From the NCBI GenBank assembly GCA_009927195.1, contig RFNL01000209.1, forward strand, positions 1-5,981: 5,981 nt of DNA. The letters are read 5' to 3'. The notes below the pieces were generated by a model that was given only the letters and a program-made list of their open reading frames with translations, was not told the origin of the DNA and made no database searches. How positions within the stretch are numbered: the stretch's first letter is position 1; each line of letters starts with the position of its first letter. The position numbers and the translations under genes were made by a program. Below, in pieces: positions 1 to 5,981 of the stretch. Source of the stretch: Betaproteobacteria bacterium. GTDB lineage: Bacteria; Pseudomonadota; Gammaproteobacteria; Burkholderiales; Burkholderiaceae_C.

Positions 1-17
1 GGTCAATGGACCCGGCT

Positions 18-671
18 TTAGGTTTTGGGACGCGCCTCAATGACCTGGGTGAAAGCGTCGATCAAAGGGCGGATATTGGCCAATTTGAGTTTGAGGGAGG
101 CTTGGTTGACCACCAAACGTGAACTGATGTCCATGATCTGCTCCACCTCCGTCAACTGATTGGCCCTGAGCGTGCTGCCGGTGGAAACCAGGTCGACGAT
201 GGCATCGGCCAAACCGGTGAGGGGTGCCAACTCCATGCTGCCATAGAGCTTGATCAAATCCACATGCACCCCTTTTTGGGCAAAAAACTGGCGCGCGATC
301 GTGGTGTACTTGGTGGCCACCCGCAAACGTGAGCCCTGCTTGACAGCGTGCAGGTAGTCAAAGCCTTGGCGGACGGCCACACTCATGCGGCAGCGCGCGA
401 TGCGCAAATCCAGCGGTTGGTACAAGCCCTCTGCGCCATGTTCGATCAAGGTGTCCAACCCCACCACGCCCATGTCGGCCCCGCCATGGTTGACGTAGGT
501 GGGCACATCGGTGGCGCGCACCAACACCACCCGAACCTGTGGCTGGTTGGTGGCCAGAATCAGCTTGCGCGAGGTGTCGGGATCTTCCAACACCTGTATC
601 CCCGCCGCCACCAAAAAAGGCATGGTTTCATCAAAGATGCGGCCTTTGGGCAAGGCAAGCGTGACGGTCAT
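18..671 (-). CDS. hisG: ATP phosphoribosyltransferase, short form (HisG)
   Basis: HisG condenses ATP with PRPP to give phosphoribosyl-ATP, the first and committed step of histidine synthesis, in the cytoplasm. The 217-residue product opens with the typical LALPKGRIF segment (residues 5-13). It carries the conserved DVPTYVNHGGADMGVVG stretch (55-71) and, near the C terminus, the PRPP-binding loop with D156, D160 and the STGSTL run (163-168). It stops soon after that loop, so it lacks the roughly 80-residue C-terminal regulatory domain of long-form HisG. Family knowledge says such short enzymes work as a hetero-octamer with HisZ, which is not in this window. The ATG overlaps the murA TGA by four bases (ATGA), which fixes the start and suggests translational coupling. 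The stop lies 17 bases from the window edge; hisD is the likely next gene (inference). Confidence 0.96.
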   Translation of the reverse strand: MTVTLALPKGRIFDETMPFLVAAGIQVLEDPDTSRKLILATNQPQVRVVLVRATDVPTYVNHGGADMGVVGLDTLIEHGAEGLYQPLDLRIARCRMSVAVRQGFDYLHAVKQGSRLRVATKYTTIARQFFAQKGVHVDLIKLYGSMELAPLTGLADAIVDLVSTGSTLRANQLTEVEQIMDISSRLVVNQASLKLKLANIRPLIDAFTQVIEARPKT

Positions 672-1945
672 TGGATTCTTTCAATGTCAGCGCCCAAGCT
701 GCGCAATTTATCTTCCATGCGATCGTAGCCGCGGTCCAAATGGTAAATGCGATCGACCAGGGTCTCGCCCTCGGCGACCAAACCGGCAATCACCAAGCAG
801 GCCGAGGCCCGCAAGTCTGTGGCCATGACATTGGCCCCCGAGAGATGGGGCACGCCCTCGACCAAGGCCACCTTGCCCTCGATTTGGATGCGCGCGCCAA
901 GGCGAACCAGTTCATTGACATGCATGAAACGGTTTTCAAAAATGGTTTCAGTCACCTTGCTTGTGCCATGGGCGATCGCATTGAGCACCATGAACTGGGC
1001 TTGCATGTCGGTGGGGAACCCGGGGTATTCGGTGGTGCGAAAGTGCTGTGCCTTGAGGTGTTGGTGGGCTGGTGTGGTGGCGCACAACCGCAAGCCACCG
1101 CTAACCGCATCGACGAGCACGCCCGCATCCCGCAATTTATCGATCACCGACTCCAGGTGATCGCCACGCGCATGGCGCAGCACCACATCGCCGCCGGTAG
1201 CGGCCACCGCACACAAAAAGGTACCGGCCTCAATGCGATCGGCCACCACATGGTGGCTTGCACCGTGCAACTGCTCCACACCCTGGATCAGGATGCGGCT
1301 GGTGCCATGGCCTTCAATCTTTGCACCCATGGCGATGAGCAATTCGGCCAAGTCCCCAATCTCTGGCTCTTGGGCGGCGTTTTCCAGCACGGTTTCGCCT
1401 TCGGCCAAACACGCAGCCATCAAAAAGTTTTCGGTACCGGTGACGGTGACCATGTCGGTGGCAATCCGAGCGCCGCGCAGTCGGGTTCGCCCTGGTGGCA
1501 GCTTGGCCATCATATAGCCGTGCTCCACATCGATCACCGCACCCATGGCTTGCAAACCCTTGATGTGCTGGTCCACCGGCCGAGACCCAATGGCGCAACC
1601 ACCGGGCAAAGACACCTTGGCATGGCCACAGCGCGCCATCAAAGGACCCAAAGCCAAGACCGACGCGCGCATGGTTTTCACCAAGTCATAGGGGGCTTGG
1701 GGGTTGTTCAAGGCCATGGCATTCAAGGTGACCGATCCGTCTTCACCACGCTCGGCATTCACGCCCATGTTACGGATCAAACGCAGCATGGTGGCCACAT
1801 CTTGCAGGCGCGGCACATTGTGCAAAGTGACGGTCTGCTCCGTCAACAATGCGGCGCACAATTGCGGCAAAGCCGCATTTTTGGCCCCTGAAATGGGGAT
1901 CTCGCCCTTGAGCTGTTGACCGCCTCGGATGCGCAGTTTGTCCAT
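668..1945 (-). CDS. murA: UDP-N-acetylglucosamine 1-carboxyvinyltransferase (MurA)
   Basis: MurA transfers enolpyruvate from PEP to UDP-GlcNAc, the first committed step of peptidoglycan synthesis, in the cytoplasm. The 425-residue length is close to the E. coli enzyme (419). Visible landmarks are the N-terminal SGAKNAALP segment with K22 and N23, R93 in TMRAS, and the catalytic loop GGCAIGSRP with C117 and R122. Further on are TENFLMAA (171-178), the TEYPGFPTDMQAQF segment with D313 (counterpart of E. coli D305), and the closing RGYDRMEDKLRSLGADIERI region. Having Cys rather than Asp in the catalytic loop predicts a fosfomycin-sensitive type. The ATG start gives the family-typical MDKLRIRGG opening and lies 24 bases after the bolA stop; no strong Shine-Dalgarno is visible there. 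Its TGA overlaps the hisG ATG. The bolA-murA adjacency is widely shared in proteobacteria. Confidence 0.98.
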   Translation of the reverse strand: MDKLRIRGGQQLKGEIPISGAKNAALPQLCAALLTEQTVTLHNVPRLQDVATMLRLIRNMGVNAERGEDGSVTLNAMALNNPQAPYDLVKTMRASVLALGPLMARCGHAKVSLPGGCAIGSRPVDQHIKGLQAMGAVIDVEHGYMMAKLPPGRTRLRGARIATDMVTVTGTENFLMAACLAEGETVLENAAQEPEIGDLAELLIAMGAKIEGHGTSRILIQGVEQLHGASHHVVADRIEAGTFLCAVAATGGDVVLRHARGDHLESVIDKLRDAGVLVDAVSGGLRLCATTPAHQHLKAQHFRTTEYPGFPTDMQAQFMVLNAIAHGTSKVTETIFENRFMHVNELVRLGARIQIEGKVALVEGVPHLSGANVMATDLRASACLVIAGLVAEGETLVDRIYHLDRGYDRMEDKLRSLGADIERIQ

Positions 1946-1969
1946 GTGAATGTGGGGTTGCGCAGCGAA

Positions 1970-2209
1970 TCAAGCTTGCTGGGCCCATTCGCTGGGGGTA
2001 TAGGTTTTCATCGACAAGGCATGTACCTCATCGGTGTGCATTTTTTGGCCCAGGGTGGCATACACCTTTTGGTGGCGCTGGATCAAGCGCAAGCCTTCGA
2101 ATTGGGCCGACACAATGGTGGCATACCAATGGCGGCCATCGCCCTCCACGCTCAGATGGGTGCACGGCAATTGGCTGGCTATCAAGGTTTCAAGTTGATC
2201 GGCTGTCAT
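1970..2209 (-). CDS. ibaG: BolA family protein, IbaG type
   Basis: This is a small BolA-fold protein of 79 residues from the chosen start. BolA/IbaG proteins partner with monothiol glutaredoxins in Fe-S cluster binding and trafficking in the cytoplasm (family knowledge). Visible support is the GDGRHWYATIVS strand region (23-34), FEGLRLIQRHQKVYATLG (37-54), and the signature VHALSMKTYTPSEW (62-75) with the invariant histidine H63. The position directly upstream of murA matches the E. coli ibaG-murA order, favouring IbaG over canonical BolA. The start is uncertain. I prefer the ATG at 2207-2209, four bases after the permease stop, with a weak GTGGAT purine-rich stretch upstream. An in-frame GTG at 2219-2221 would add four residues and overlap the permease gene by eight bases. 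Confidence 0.92.
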   Translation of the reverse strand: MTADQLETLIASQLPCTHLSVEGDGRHWYATIVSAQFEGLRLIQRHQKVYATLGQKMHTDEVHALSMKTYTPSEWAQQA

Positions 2210-2213
2210 GGGC

Positions 2214-2969
2214 TTATCCACGAATTTTGAACCCGATGCGCAACAGGTGCAAAGCCAGCCCCGCGATCAAACTGGTACAACTGCCCACCACGGCCAGGCT
2301 CAACCAAGGCGATACATCGCTGGCACCAAAAAAGCCATGGCGAAAACCATCGATCATGTAGAAAAACGGGTTGAAGTGGCTCAAGGTTTGCCAAAAGGGC
2401 GGCAGTGAGTGAATGGAGTAGAAAACCCCACTCAAAAAAGTCATCGGCATGATGATGAAGTTTTGAAACGCAGCCATTTGGTCAAATTTCTCGGCCCACA
2501 GTCCTGCGATCACCCCCATGGAACCCAGCATGGTGGCGCCCAAAAAGGCAAATACCACAATCCACACAGGGGACACAAATGAGAGCGGGGTAAACCATGC
2601 GGTGATGACAAACACCCCCAATCCCACCGACAAACCCCGTACCACCGACGAGCCCACATAGGCCAGAAACCAGCTCCAGTGGTTCAGGGGCGTGAGCAAC
2701 AAAAACACCAGATTGCCCATCATCTTGCTTTGTATCAGGGAAGATGAACTGTTGGCAAACGCGTTTTGCAGCATGCTCATCATGACCAGGCCCGGCAACA
2801 AAAAGGAAGTGTAGGTGATTTGGTCGTACACCTTGACGCGGTCTTCCAGCACATGACCAAAGATCAACAGGTAGAGCATGGCCGTCATCACCGGGGCCGC
2901 GACGGTTTGGAAACCGACTTTCCAAAAGCGCAGTACTTCCTTGTAAAAAAGAGCTTGCCATCCGCTCAT
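2214..2969 (-). CDS. yadH: ABC-2 type transporter permease (YadH-like)
   Basis: This 251-residue inner-membrane permease is of the ABC-2 export family and closely resembles E. coli YadH (about 256 residues). Hydrophobic segments lie at roughly residues 21-40, 54-74, 100-125, 134-158, 169-187 and 222-245, giving six predicted membrane spans. Family-typical stretches include FLLPGLVMM (56-64), the AFANSSSS region (70-77), and the conserved C-terminal FLSGVFYSIHSLPPFWQ followed by NPFFYMIDGFRHGFFG (200-215). Its ATG overlaps the TGA of the upstream ATPase gene by four bases (ATGA), so the two are almost certainly translated together as one transporter. The substrate cannot be read from the sequence. 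An envelope-related export role is inferred only from its neighbours. Confidence 0.93.
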   Translation of the reverse strand: MSGWQALFYKEVLRFWKVGFQTVAAPVMTAMLYLLIFGHVLEDRVKVYDQITYTSFLLPGLVMMSMLQNAFANSSSSLIQSKMMGNLVFLLLTPLNHWSWFLAYVGSSVVRGLSVGLGVFVITAWFTPLSFVSPVWIVVFAFLGATMLGSMGVIAGLWAEKFDQMAAFQNFIIMPMTFLSGVFYSIHSLPPFWQTLSHFNPFFYMIDGFRHGFFGASDVSPWLSLAVVGSCTSLIAGLALHLLRIGFKIRG

Positions 2970-3910
2970 GCTGCCGCCCCTTGCATCCTGGCATTGGCAG
3001 TTTCACCGGGGTCTTCGCCCATGACCTGCAAGAACACGTCCTCCAGATCGGCTTTGCGAATTTCCACATCCTCAGCCACCAAACCTGCTTGGCGCACGGC
3101 AGCCAAATATTGTTCGATCTCAGCCGCATTGTGGGCGGGAAACTGAACGATGCGCCCGGTCACTCGCGCCCATTGGGCCAAGTCTGCAGGCAGTTGGGCA
3201 TCGAGTTTGAAGCGCAACACATTGCTGGAAGCAGATTTGAGCAGCTCGCTGGTGCGCGCCAGCGCCACCACCTTGCCTTGCTTGAGCATGGCCAATCGGC
3301 CACACAAGGCCTCGGCCTCTTCCAGGTAGTGGGTGGTCAACAACACCGTGTGGCCTTCGCGGTTCAAGCGAGCGATGAACTGCCAGAGGGTTTGGCGCAA
3401 TTCCACATCCACCCCAGCGGTGGGTTCGTCGAGCACGATCACCGGCGGCTTGTGCACCAGGGCCTGGGCCACCAAGACGCGCCGCTTCATGCCGCCCGAC
3501 AGCTGGCGCATATTGCTGTTGGCTTTGTCGCTCAAGCCCAAATGGTGCAGCAACTCGTCGATCCAGTCGTCGTTGTGGCGAATGCCAAAGTAGCCGGATT
3601 GAAAGCGCAGCGCCTCGCGCACATTGAAAAAGGGGTCAAACACCAATTCTTGGGGGACCACGCCCAACAAACGCCGCGCTTGGGCCGACTGGGTTTGCAC
3701 ATCACAGCCTTGCACCCGGGTGCGGCCTGAGGTGGCGCGGGTCAAGCCGGCCAAGATGCTGATCAAGGTGGTTTTGCCAGCGCCATTGGGCCCGAGCAAA
3801 CCGAAAAACTCACCCTCTTGGACCGACAGGCTCACTTTATCGAGGGCCTGCAAAGGACCGCGCAGGGTTTGAAATACCTTGGATACGGCGTCAAAAGTAA
3901 TGGCGGTCAT
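2966..3910 (-). CDS. yadG: ABC transporter ATP-binding protein (YadG-like)
   Basis: This 314-residue cytoplasmic ATPase powers the adjacent ABC-2 permease. All nucleotide-binding motifs are intact: Walker A GPNGAGKT (40-47), Q-loop Q87 in VVPQE, signature LSGGM (137-141), Walker B VIVLDEP with D161 and E162, D-loop AGVD (165-168), and H-loop H194 in LTTHYLEEAE. The VPQELVFDPF and DEPTAGVDVELR stretches are typical of YadG (308 residues in E. coli). After about residue 220 there is an accessory C-terminal domain common in ABC-2 exporter ATPases, ending in LEDVFLQVMGEDPGE. The ATG at 3908-3910 gives a family-like MTAITFDAVSKVF opening but has no clear Shine-Dalgarno. It follows the only large gap in the window, so it could have its own promoter. 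The substrate is unknown. Confidence 0.95.
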   Translation of the reverse strand: MTAITFDAVSKVFQTLRGPLQALDKVSLSVQEGEFFGLLGPNGAGKTTLISILAGLTRATSGRTRVQGCDVQTQSAQARRLLGVVPQELVFDPFFNVREALRFQSGYFGIRHNDDWIDELLHHLGLSDKANSNMRQLSGGMKRRVLVAQALVHKPPVIVLDEPTAGVDVELRQTLWQFIARLNREGHTVLLTTHYLEEAEALCGRLAMLKQGKVVALARTSELLKSASSNVLRFKLDAQLPADLAQWARVTGRIVQFPAHNAAEIEQYLAAVRQAGLVAEDVEIRKADLEDVFLQVMGEDPGETANARMQGAAA

Positions 3911-4022
3911 GTGGGGTGATTTTAAGTTTTCAAGCCAGCGCCATCAGGGTCCAGGGGGCAATGATGGGCTGGCCAGTGTGCCAGGCCCAAGGGTTGGCAC
4001 ACACACGAATGAAGCGATCGCG
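3911..4022. other. Intergenic gap between mlaB and the yadGH-like pair
   Basis: This stretch of about 112 bases is the longest non-coding one in an otherwise very compact region. It holds the inverted repeat at 3976-4002 and an A+T-rich patch just before the ATPase start, which on the minus strand contains TAAAAT (3919-3924). I see no convincing small gene in it. It could separate the mla genes from the exporter genes at the transcript level, by promoter, processing or attenuation, but nothing here is decisive. Confidence 0.6.
3976..4002 (-). repeat. Inverted repeat able to form an intercistronic RNA hairpin
   Basis: The arms GTGTGCCA (3976-3983) and TGGCACAC (3995-4002) are perfect reverse complements, separated by 11 bases. 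In the minus-strand transcript the loop region can add two C-G pairs closing a CUUG tetraloop, which would make the stem quite stable. There is no run of U after the stem in the direction of transcription, so it does not look like a standard Rho-independent terminator. It sits about 21 bases after the mlaB stop, a position suited to protecting the upstream mRNA from 3' exonucleases, or to processing (inference). Confidence 0.55.
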
Positions 4023-4295
4023 TCAGTTACTGTTGCTCAGCCCCAAGAAGTCGGCGACGCCATAAACCTGCGCCAAGGTGTTCAAGCGCTGGGGCAAGCC
4101 ATCAATGGCCAAGACCGCGCCACGGCGCTGTGCCTCACGGGCGCAAGCCAACAAAACGGCCAAAGTGGATGAGTCAAACTGCTGCACACCGCTGGCATCC
4201 AAGCGGGGGACATCTTGTGCAGGCCAGGCTTGCAAAAGTTGGCGCAACACGCCGGGGGCTTGGGCTTGGGTCACAACGGCAGGCAGGGCAAACAT
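4023..4295 (-). CDS. mlaB: MlaB, STAS-domain subunit of the Mla lipid transporter
   Basis: MlaB is a small cytoplasmic STAS-domain protein that binds the MlaF ATPase and supports assembly and activity of the MlaFEDB complex (family knowledge). The 90-residue product shows the STAS core: a first strand with RLDASGVQQFDSSTLAVLL (31-49), then a helix (CAREAQRRG) and the LAIDGLPQRLNTLAQVYGV segment. The serine after D41 probably aligns with the functionally important threonine of E. coli MlaB. An in-frame reading extends 38 codons further upstream, but that extension lies inside mlaC and looks non-natural (Arg/Gln-rich). I chose the ATG at 4293-4295, two bases after the mlaC stop, giving the usual STAS length. 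Sequence conservation in this family is low, so identification leans partly on position. Confidence 0.88.
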   Translation of the reverse strand: MFALPAVVTQAQAPGVLRQLLQAWPAQDVPRLDASGVQQFDSSTLAVLLACAREAQRRGAVLAIDGLPQRLNTLAQVYGVADFLGLSNSN

Positions 4296-4297
4296 GG

Positions 4298-4936
4298 CTA
4301 TTTTTTGGCGTTGCTGCGGTTGCGCTCGGCCAAGGTGTTGATCAGGCCGTCCAAGCCCTTTGCATTGATTTCTTCGGCAAACTGGCTGCGGTAGGTGTCG
4401 ATCAACCAAATGCCCATGACATTGAGGTTGTAGATTTTCCAGCCCGCGCCTTCGCCCGGGGTTTTTTCCAGGCGATAGTCCAATTGGATCGGCTCTCCGC
4501 GGCCTTTGAGTTCAGAGCGCACCAGCACTTCGGCATCGGTGGGTGCGCCGCGCAGGGGCTTGACCAATACGGTTTGATCGCCAATTTGGGTCAGCGCCCC
4601 TGAATAAGTGCGCACCAGCAGGATTTTGAACTCGGCTTGGATGCGGCTTTTTTGCTCGGGGGTGGCTTGGCGCCAGCCGGGGCCCACGGCTTGCGCCGTC
4701 ATGCGCTGGAAATTCAAATGGGGCAAAACCCGGGCATCCACCACGGTGGCAATGTGGTTCAAGTCGCCGGACTTGATCATTTTGTCGGTGCGCACCAAAT
4801 CGATCATCTCGCTGGTGAAGCGGCGCACAAAAGCATCCGGGGCCTCGTCGACAGCCCAAGCCGGCGAGGCAGACCACACGGCCAGGGCCAAACCGCACAA
4901 CAGGCGGCGGCGCAGGTGCAATAAAGAAGTGGTCAT
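4298..4936 (-). CDS. mlaC: MlaC, periplasmic phospholipid-binding protein
   Basis: MlaC (Ttg2D) shuttles phospholipids across the periplasm between the outer-membrane MlaA complex and the inner-membrane MlaFEDB complex. The 212-residue length matches the family (E. coli 211). A Sec signal peptide is clear: basic LRRR, a hydrophobic core CGLALAVW, then SPAWA with likely cleavage after A28. Conserved family segments follow: VLPHLNFQRMTAQAVGPGW, the TPEQKSRIQAEFKILLVRTYSGAL stretch (about 92-115), and the C-terminal WKIYNLNVMGIWLIDTYRSQF region. The gene lies 23 bases after mlaA and two bases before mlaB, in keeping with one operon. There is no strong ribosome-binding site, so reinitiation after mlaA is plausible (inference). 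Confidence 0.96.
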   Translation of the reverse strand: MTTSLLHLRRRLLCGLALAVWSASPAWAVDEAPDAFVRRFTSEMIDLVRTDKMIKSGDLNHIATVVDARVLPHLNFQRMTAQAVGPGWRQATPEQKSRIQAEFKILLVRTYSGALTQIGDQTVLVKPLRGAPTDAEVLVRSELKGRGEPIQLDYRLEKTPGEGAGWKIYNLNVMGIWLIDTYRSQFAEEINAKGLDGLINTLAERNRSNAKK

Positions 4937-4959
4937 GGCAGGTTCATGTGGCGAGCAGA

Positions 4960-5700
4960 TCAGGGCTTGACATTATCGTTCAGCCCGGGTTCGTCCGGCG
5001 GATCGCCATCGTAGACATCAGATCGGCGCTTTTGCAGCCACACCTGTCGGGAGAAGGTGTATTTATCCAAAGCCACCTCGTTGAGCACCTCACCCGCTTG
5101 CAAATAGCCGGCGCGGCGGTCCACCACACGCAGGCCAAACACGCCTCCAAAGGCCCATGGGTCATTGATCTTGAGGACAGGATCACCCGCGACCAACTCC
5201 ACGGCCGTGCCGGTCGCATCGCGCACCGTGGACGGCCCCCACAACGGCAGCACCAAATAAGGCCCTGGCGGCACGCCCCAGTAACCCAGGGTTTGGCCGA
5301 GATCTTCCTTGTGGCGCTCCAGGTTCATGTCGCTGGCCACATCAATCACACCCAACAGACCGAACACGGTGTTGACCGCCACGCGCCCAGAGGTTTCCAA
5401 GGCCTGTCTGGGTTTGAATTGCAACACGTTATTGACCACCGACCACAGATCGGACAAATTACCAAAAAAGTTGCGCACGCCGGTCCGAACTGGGTCAGGG
5501 GTGTGATTTTGGTAAGCGGTGGCCAGTGGCTTGAGGGCTGCCTCGTCAAGGGCCGTGTTGAAGCGGTCAACAGAACGGTTGAGTGGCTCCAAAGGGTCAC
5601 TGGGGTGTGCATTGGGCCCGCTGGCGCAAGCCCCTAGCAAGGCCAAATACCCAGCGGCCAGCGCCAATCGAAGGCTAGACGGCCATGCAGTGTGCATCAT
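4960..5700 (-). CDS. mlaA: MlaA (VacJ), outer-membrane phospholipid-removing lipoprotein
   Basis: MlaA sits in the outer membrane, usually with a trimeric porin, and extracts mislocalised phospholipids from the outer leaflet to pass to MlaC. The 246-residue product has a lipoprotein signal: a hydrophobic stretch (12-22) and lipobox LGAC with acylated C25. The next residue is A26, not the Asp that would retain it in the inner membrane. Family signatures are DPLEPLNRSVDRFN (35-48), VRNFFGNLSD (75-84), NTVFGLLGVIDVAS (110-123), and EDLGQTLGYWGVPPGPYLVLPLWGPSTVRD (132-161). The start is one of two adjacent ATG codons; the outer one overlaps the mlaD TGA by four bases. In E. coli mlaA is unlinked from mlaFEDCB, whereas here it lies between mlaD and mlaC. 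Confidence 0.97.
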   Translation of the reverse strand: MMHTAWPSSLRLALAAGYLALLGACASGPNAHPSDPLEPLNRSVDRFNTALDEAALKPLATAYQNHTPDPVRTGVRNFFGNLSDLWSVVNNVLQFKPRQALETSGRVAVNTVFGLLGVIDVASDMNLERHKEDLGQTLGYWGVPPGPYLVLPLWGPSTVRDATGTAVELVAGDPVLKINDPWAFGGVFGLRVVDRRAGYLQAGEVLNEVALDKYTFSRQVWLQKRRSDVYDGDPPDEPGLNDNVKP

Positions 5701-5981
5701 GGCTTGTCACCCGCGTTGTCTTTGCCCGCAGCTGCCTTGTCGTACAAAAACTTGCTGATCAGGTTTTCCAACACCACGGCCGACTGGGTGCTTTGCACTG
5801 TGTCGCCGGCAACCAGGTTCTTCTCCTCGGCGCCAGCTTCAATGCCAATATATTGCTCGCCCAGCAAACCACTGGTGAGGATTTTCAAGGAGCTGTCTTT
5901 GGGAAACACATAGCGCGACTCCAGTGCCAAGGTGACACGCGCTTGGTAGGAGGCGACATCGAAGTCGATGGACTCGACCCG
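5697..5981 (-). CDS. mlaD: MlaD, MCE-domain substrate-binding subunit (C-terminal part only)
   Basis: This is the last 94 codons of a gene whose start lies beyond the right edge. MlaD is an inner-membrane-anchored MCE protein forming a hexameric ring in the periplasm, which receives lipid from or passes it to MlaC as part of MlaFEDB. The visible part contains the end of the MCE domain: RVESIDFDVASYQARVTLAL, then YVFPKDSSLKILTSGLLGEQYIGI with the family hallmark TSGLLGEQYI, then GDTVQSTQSAVVLENLISKFLYD. The tail after it is short and polar (KAAAGKDNAGDKP). The N-terminal transmembrane anchor is not in the window. Its TGA overlaps the mlaA ATG. The order implies mlaE and mlaF further upstream (inference). 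Confidence 0.95.
   Translation of the reverse strand, partial: RVESIDFDVASYQARVTLALESRYVFPKDSSLKILTSGLLGEQYIGIEAGAEEKNLVAGDTVQSTQSAVVLENLISKFLYDKAAAGKDNAGDKP

Noticed and set aside
671..1891. A 406-codon open reading frame on the plus strand opposite murA
   Set aside because: It mirrors murA codon for codon on the other strand. Its translation is His/Gln/Gly-rich with no recognisable domain, as expected from the antisense of a biased-codon gene.
2981..3730. A 249-codon plus-strand open frame opposite the ATPase gene
   Set aside because: Antisense shadow of a gene with all ABC motifs intact. The translation has no coherent domain.
3976..4002. Rho-independent terminator after mlaB
   Set aside because: The stem is good, but no U-run follows it in the direction of transcription, so I list it only as an inverted repeat.
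4014..4021. Palindrome GCGATCGC near the mlaB stop
   Set aside because: The same 8-mer also occurs inside murA at 972-979. Two copies in a G+C-rich window, with no shared context, are most easily explained by chance.
4296..4409. A 38-codon upstream extension of mlaB
   Set aside because: It lies wholly within mlaC in another frame and would give an atypical Arg/Gln-rich leader. The ATG at 4293-4295 gives a normal-sized STAS protein right after the mlaC stop.
4948..5637. A 229-codon plus-strand open frame opposite mlaA
   Set aside because: Antisense shadow of mlaA. It is low-complexity-like and rich in His, Gln and Arg, with no motif.

Overview
The window reads as an ordinary chromosomal stretch from a betaproteobacterium, most likely Burkholderiales and perhaps Comamonadaceae. 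That placement rests on gene order and the style of the protein sequences, not on a database comparison. All nine genes lie on the minus strand, so transcription runs from the right end to the left. They are tightly packed, with three 4-base ATGA stop/start overlaps, and probably form one long transcription unit or a few overlapping ones.

From right to left (5' to 3' on the coding strand), the first block is the Mla outer-membrane lipid-asymmetry system. It holds the C-terminal part of mlaD (cut by the window edge), mlaA (the outer-membrane lipoprotein), mlaC (the periplasmic phospholipid carrier) and mlaB (a cytoplasmic STAS-domain protein). mlaF and mlaE are expected just outside the right edge. 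Having mlaA inside the cluster differs from E. coli, where it lies elsewhere.

The second block is an ABC exporter pair of the YadG/YadH type (ATPase, then ABC-2 permease). It follows the only sizeable non-coding gap in the window, about 112 bases, which contains an 8-bp perfect inverted repeat. The third block is a BolA-family gene of the IbaG type, then murA (first committed step of peptidoglycan synthesis), then hisG (first step of histidine synthesis), which overlaps murA by four bases. The histidine genes probably continue past the left edge.

The theme is envelope construction and upkeep: phospholipid retrieval from the outer membrane, an export pump of unknown substrate, an Fe-S-linked BolA protein, and MurA, with hisG fused on by operon structure. 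All genes look intact with their key motifs present. I saw no mobile element, tRNA, rRNA, CRISPR array or clear Rho-independent terminator, and no sign of a previously undescribed system. The points worth a second look are operon architecture and the one intergenic hairpin.
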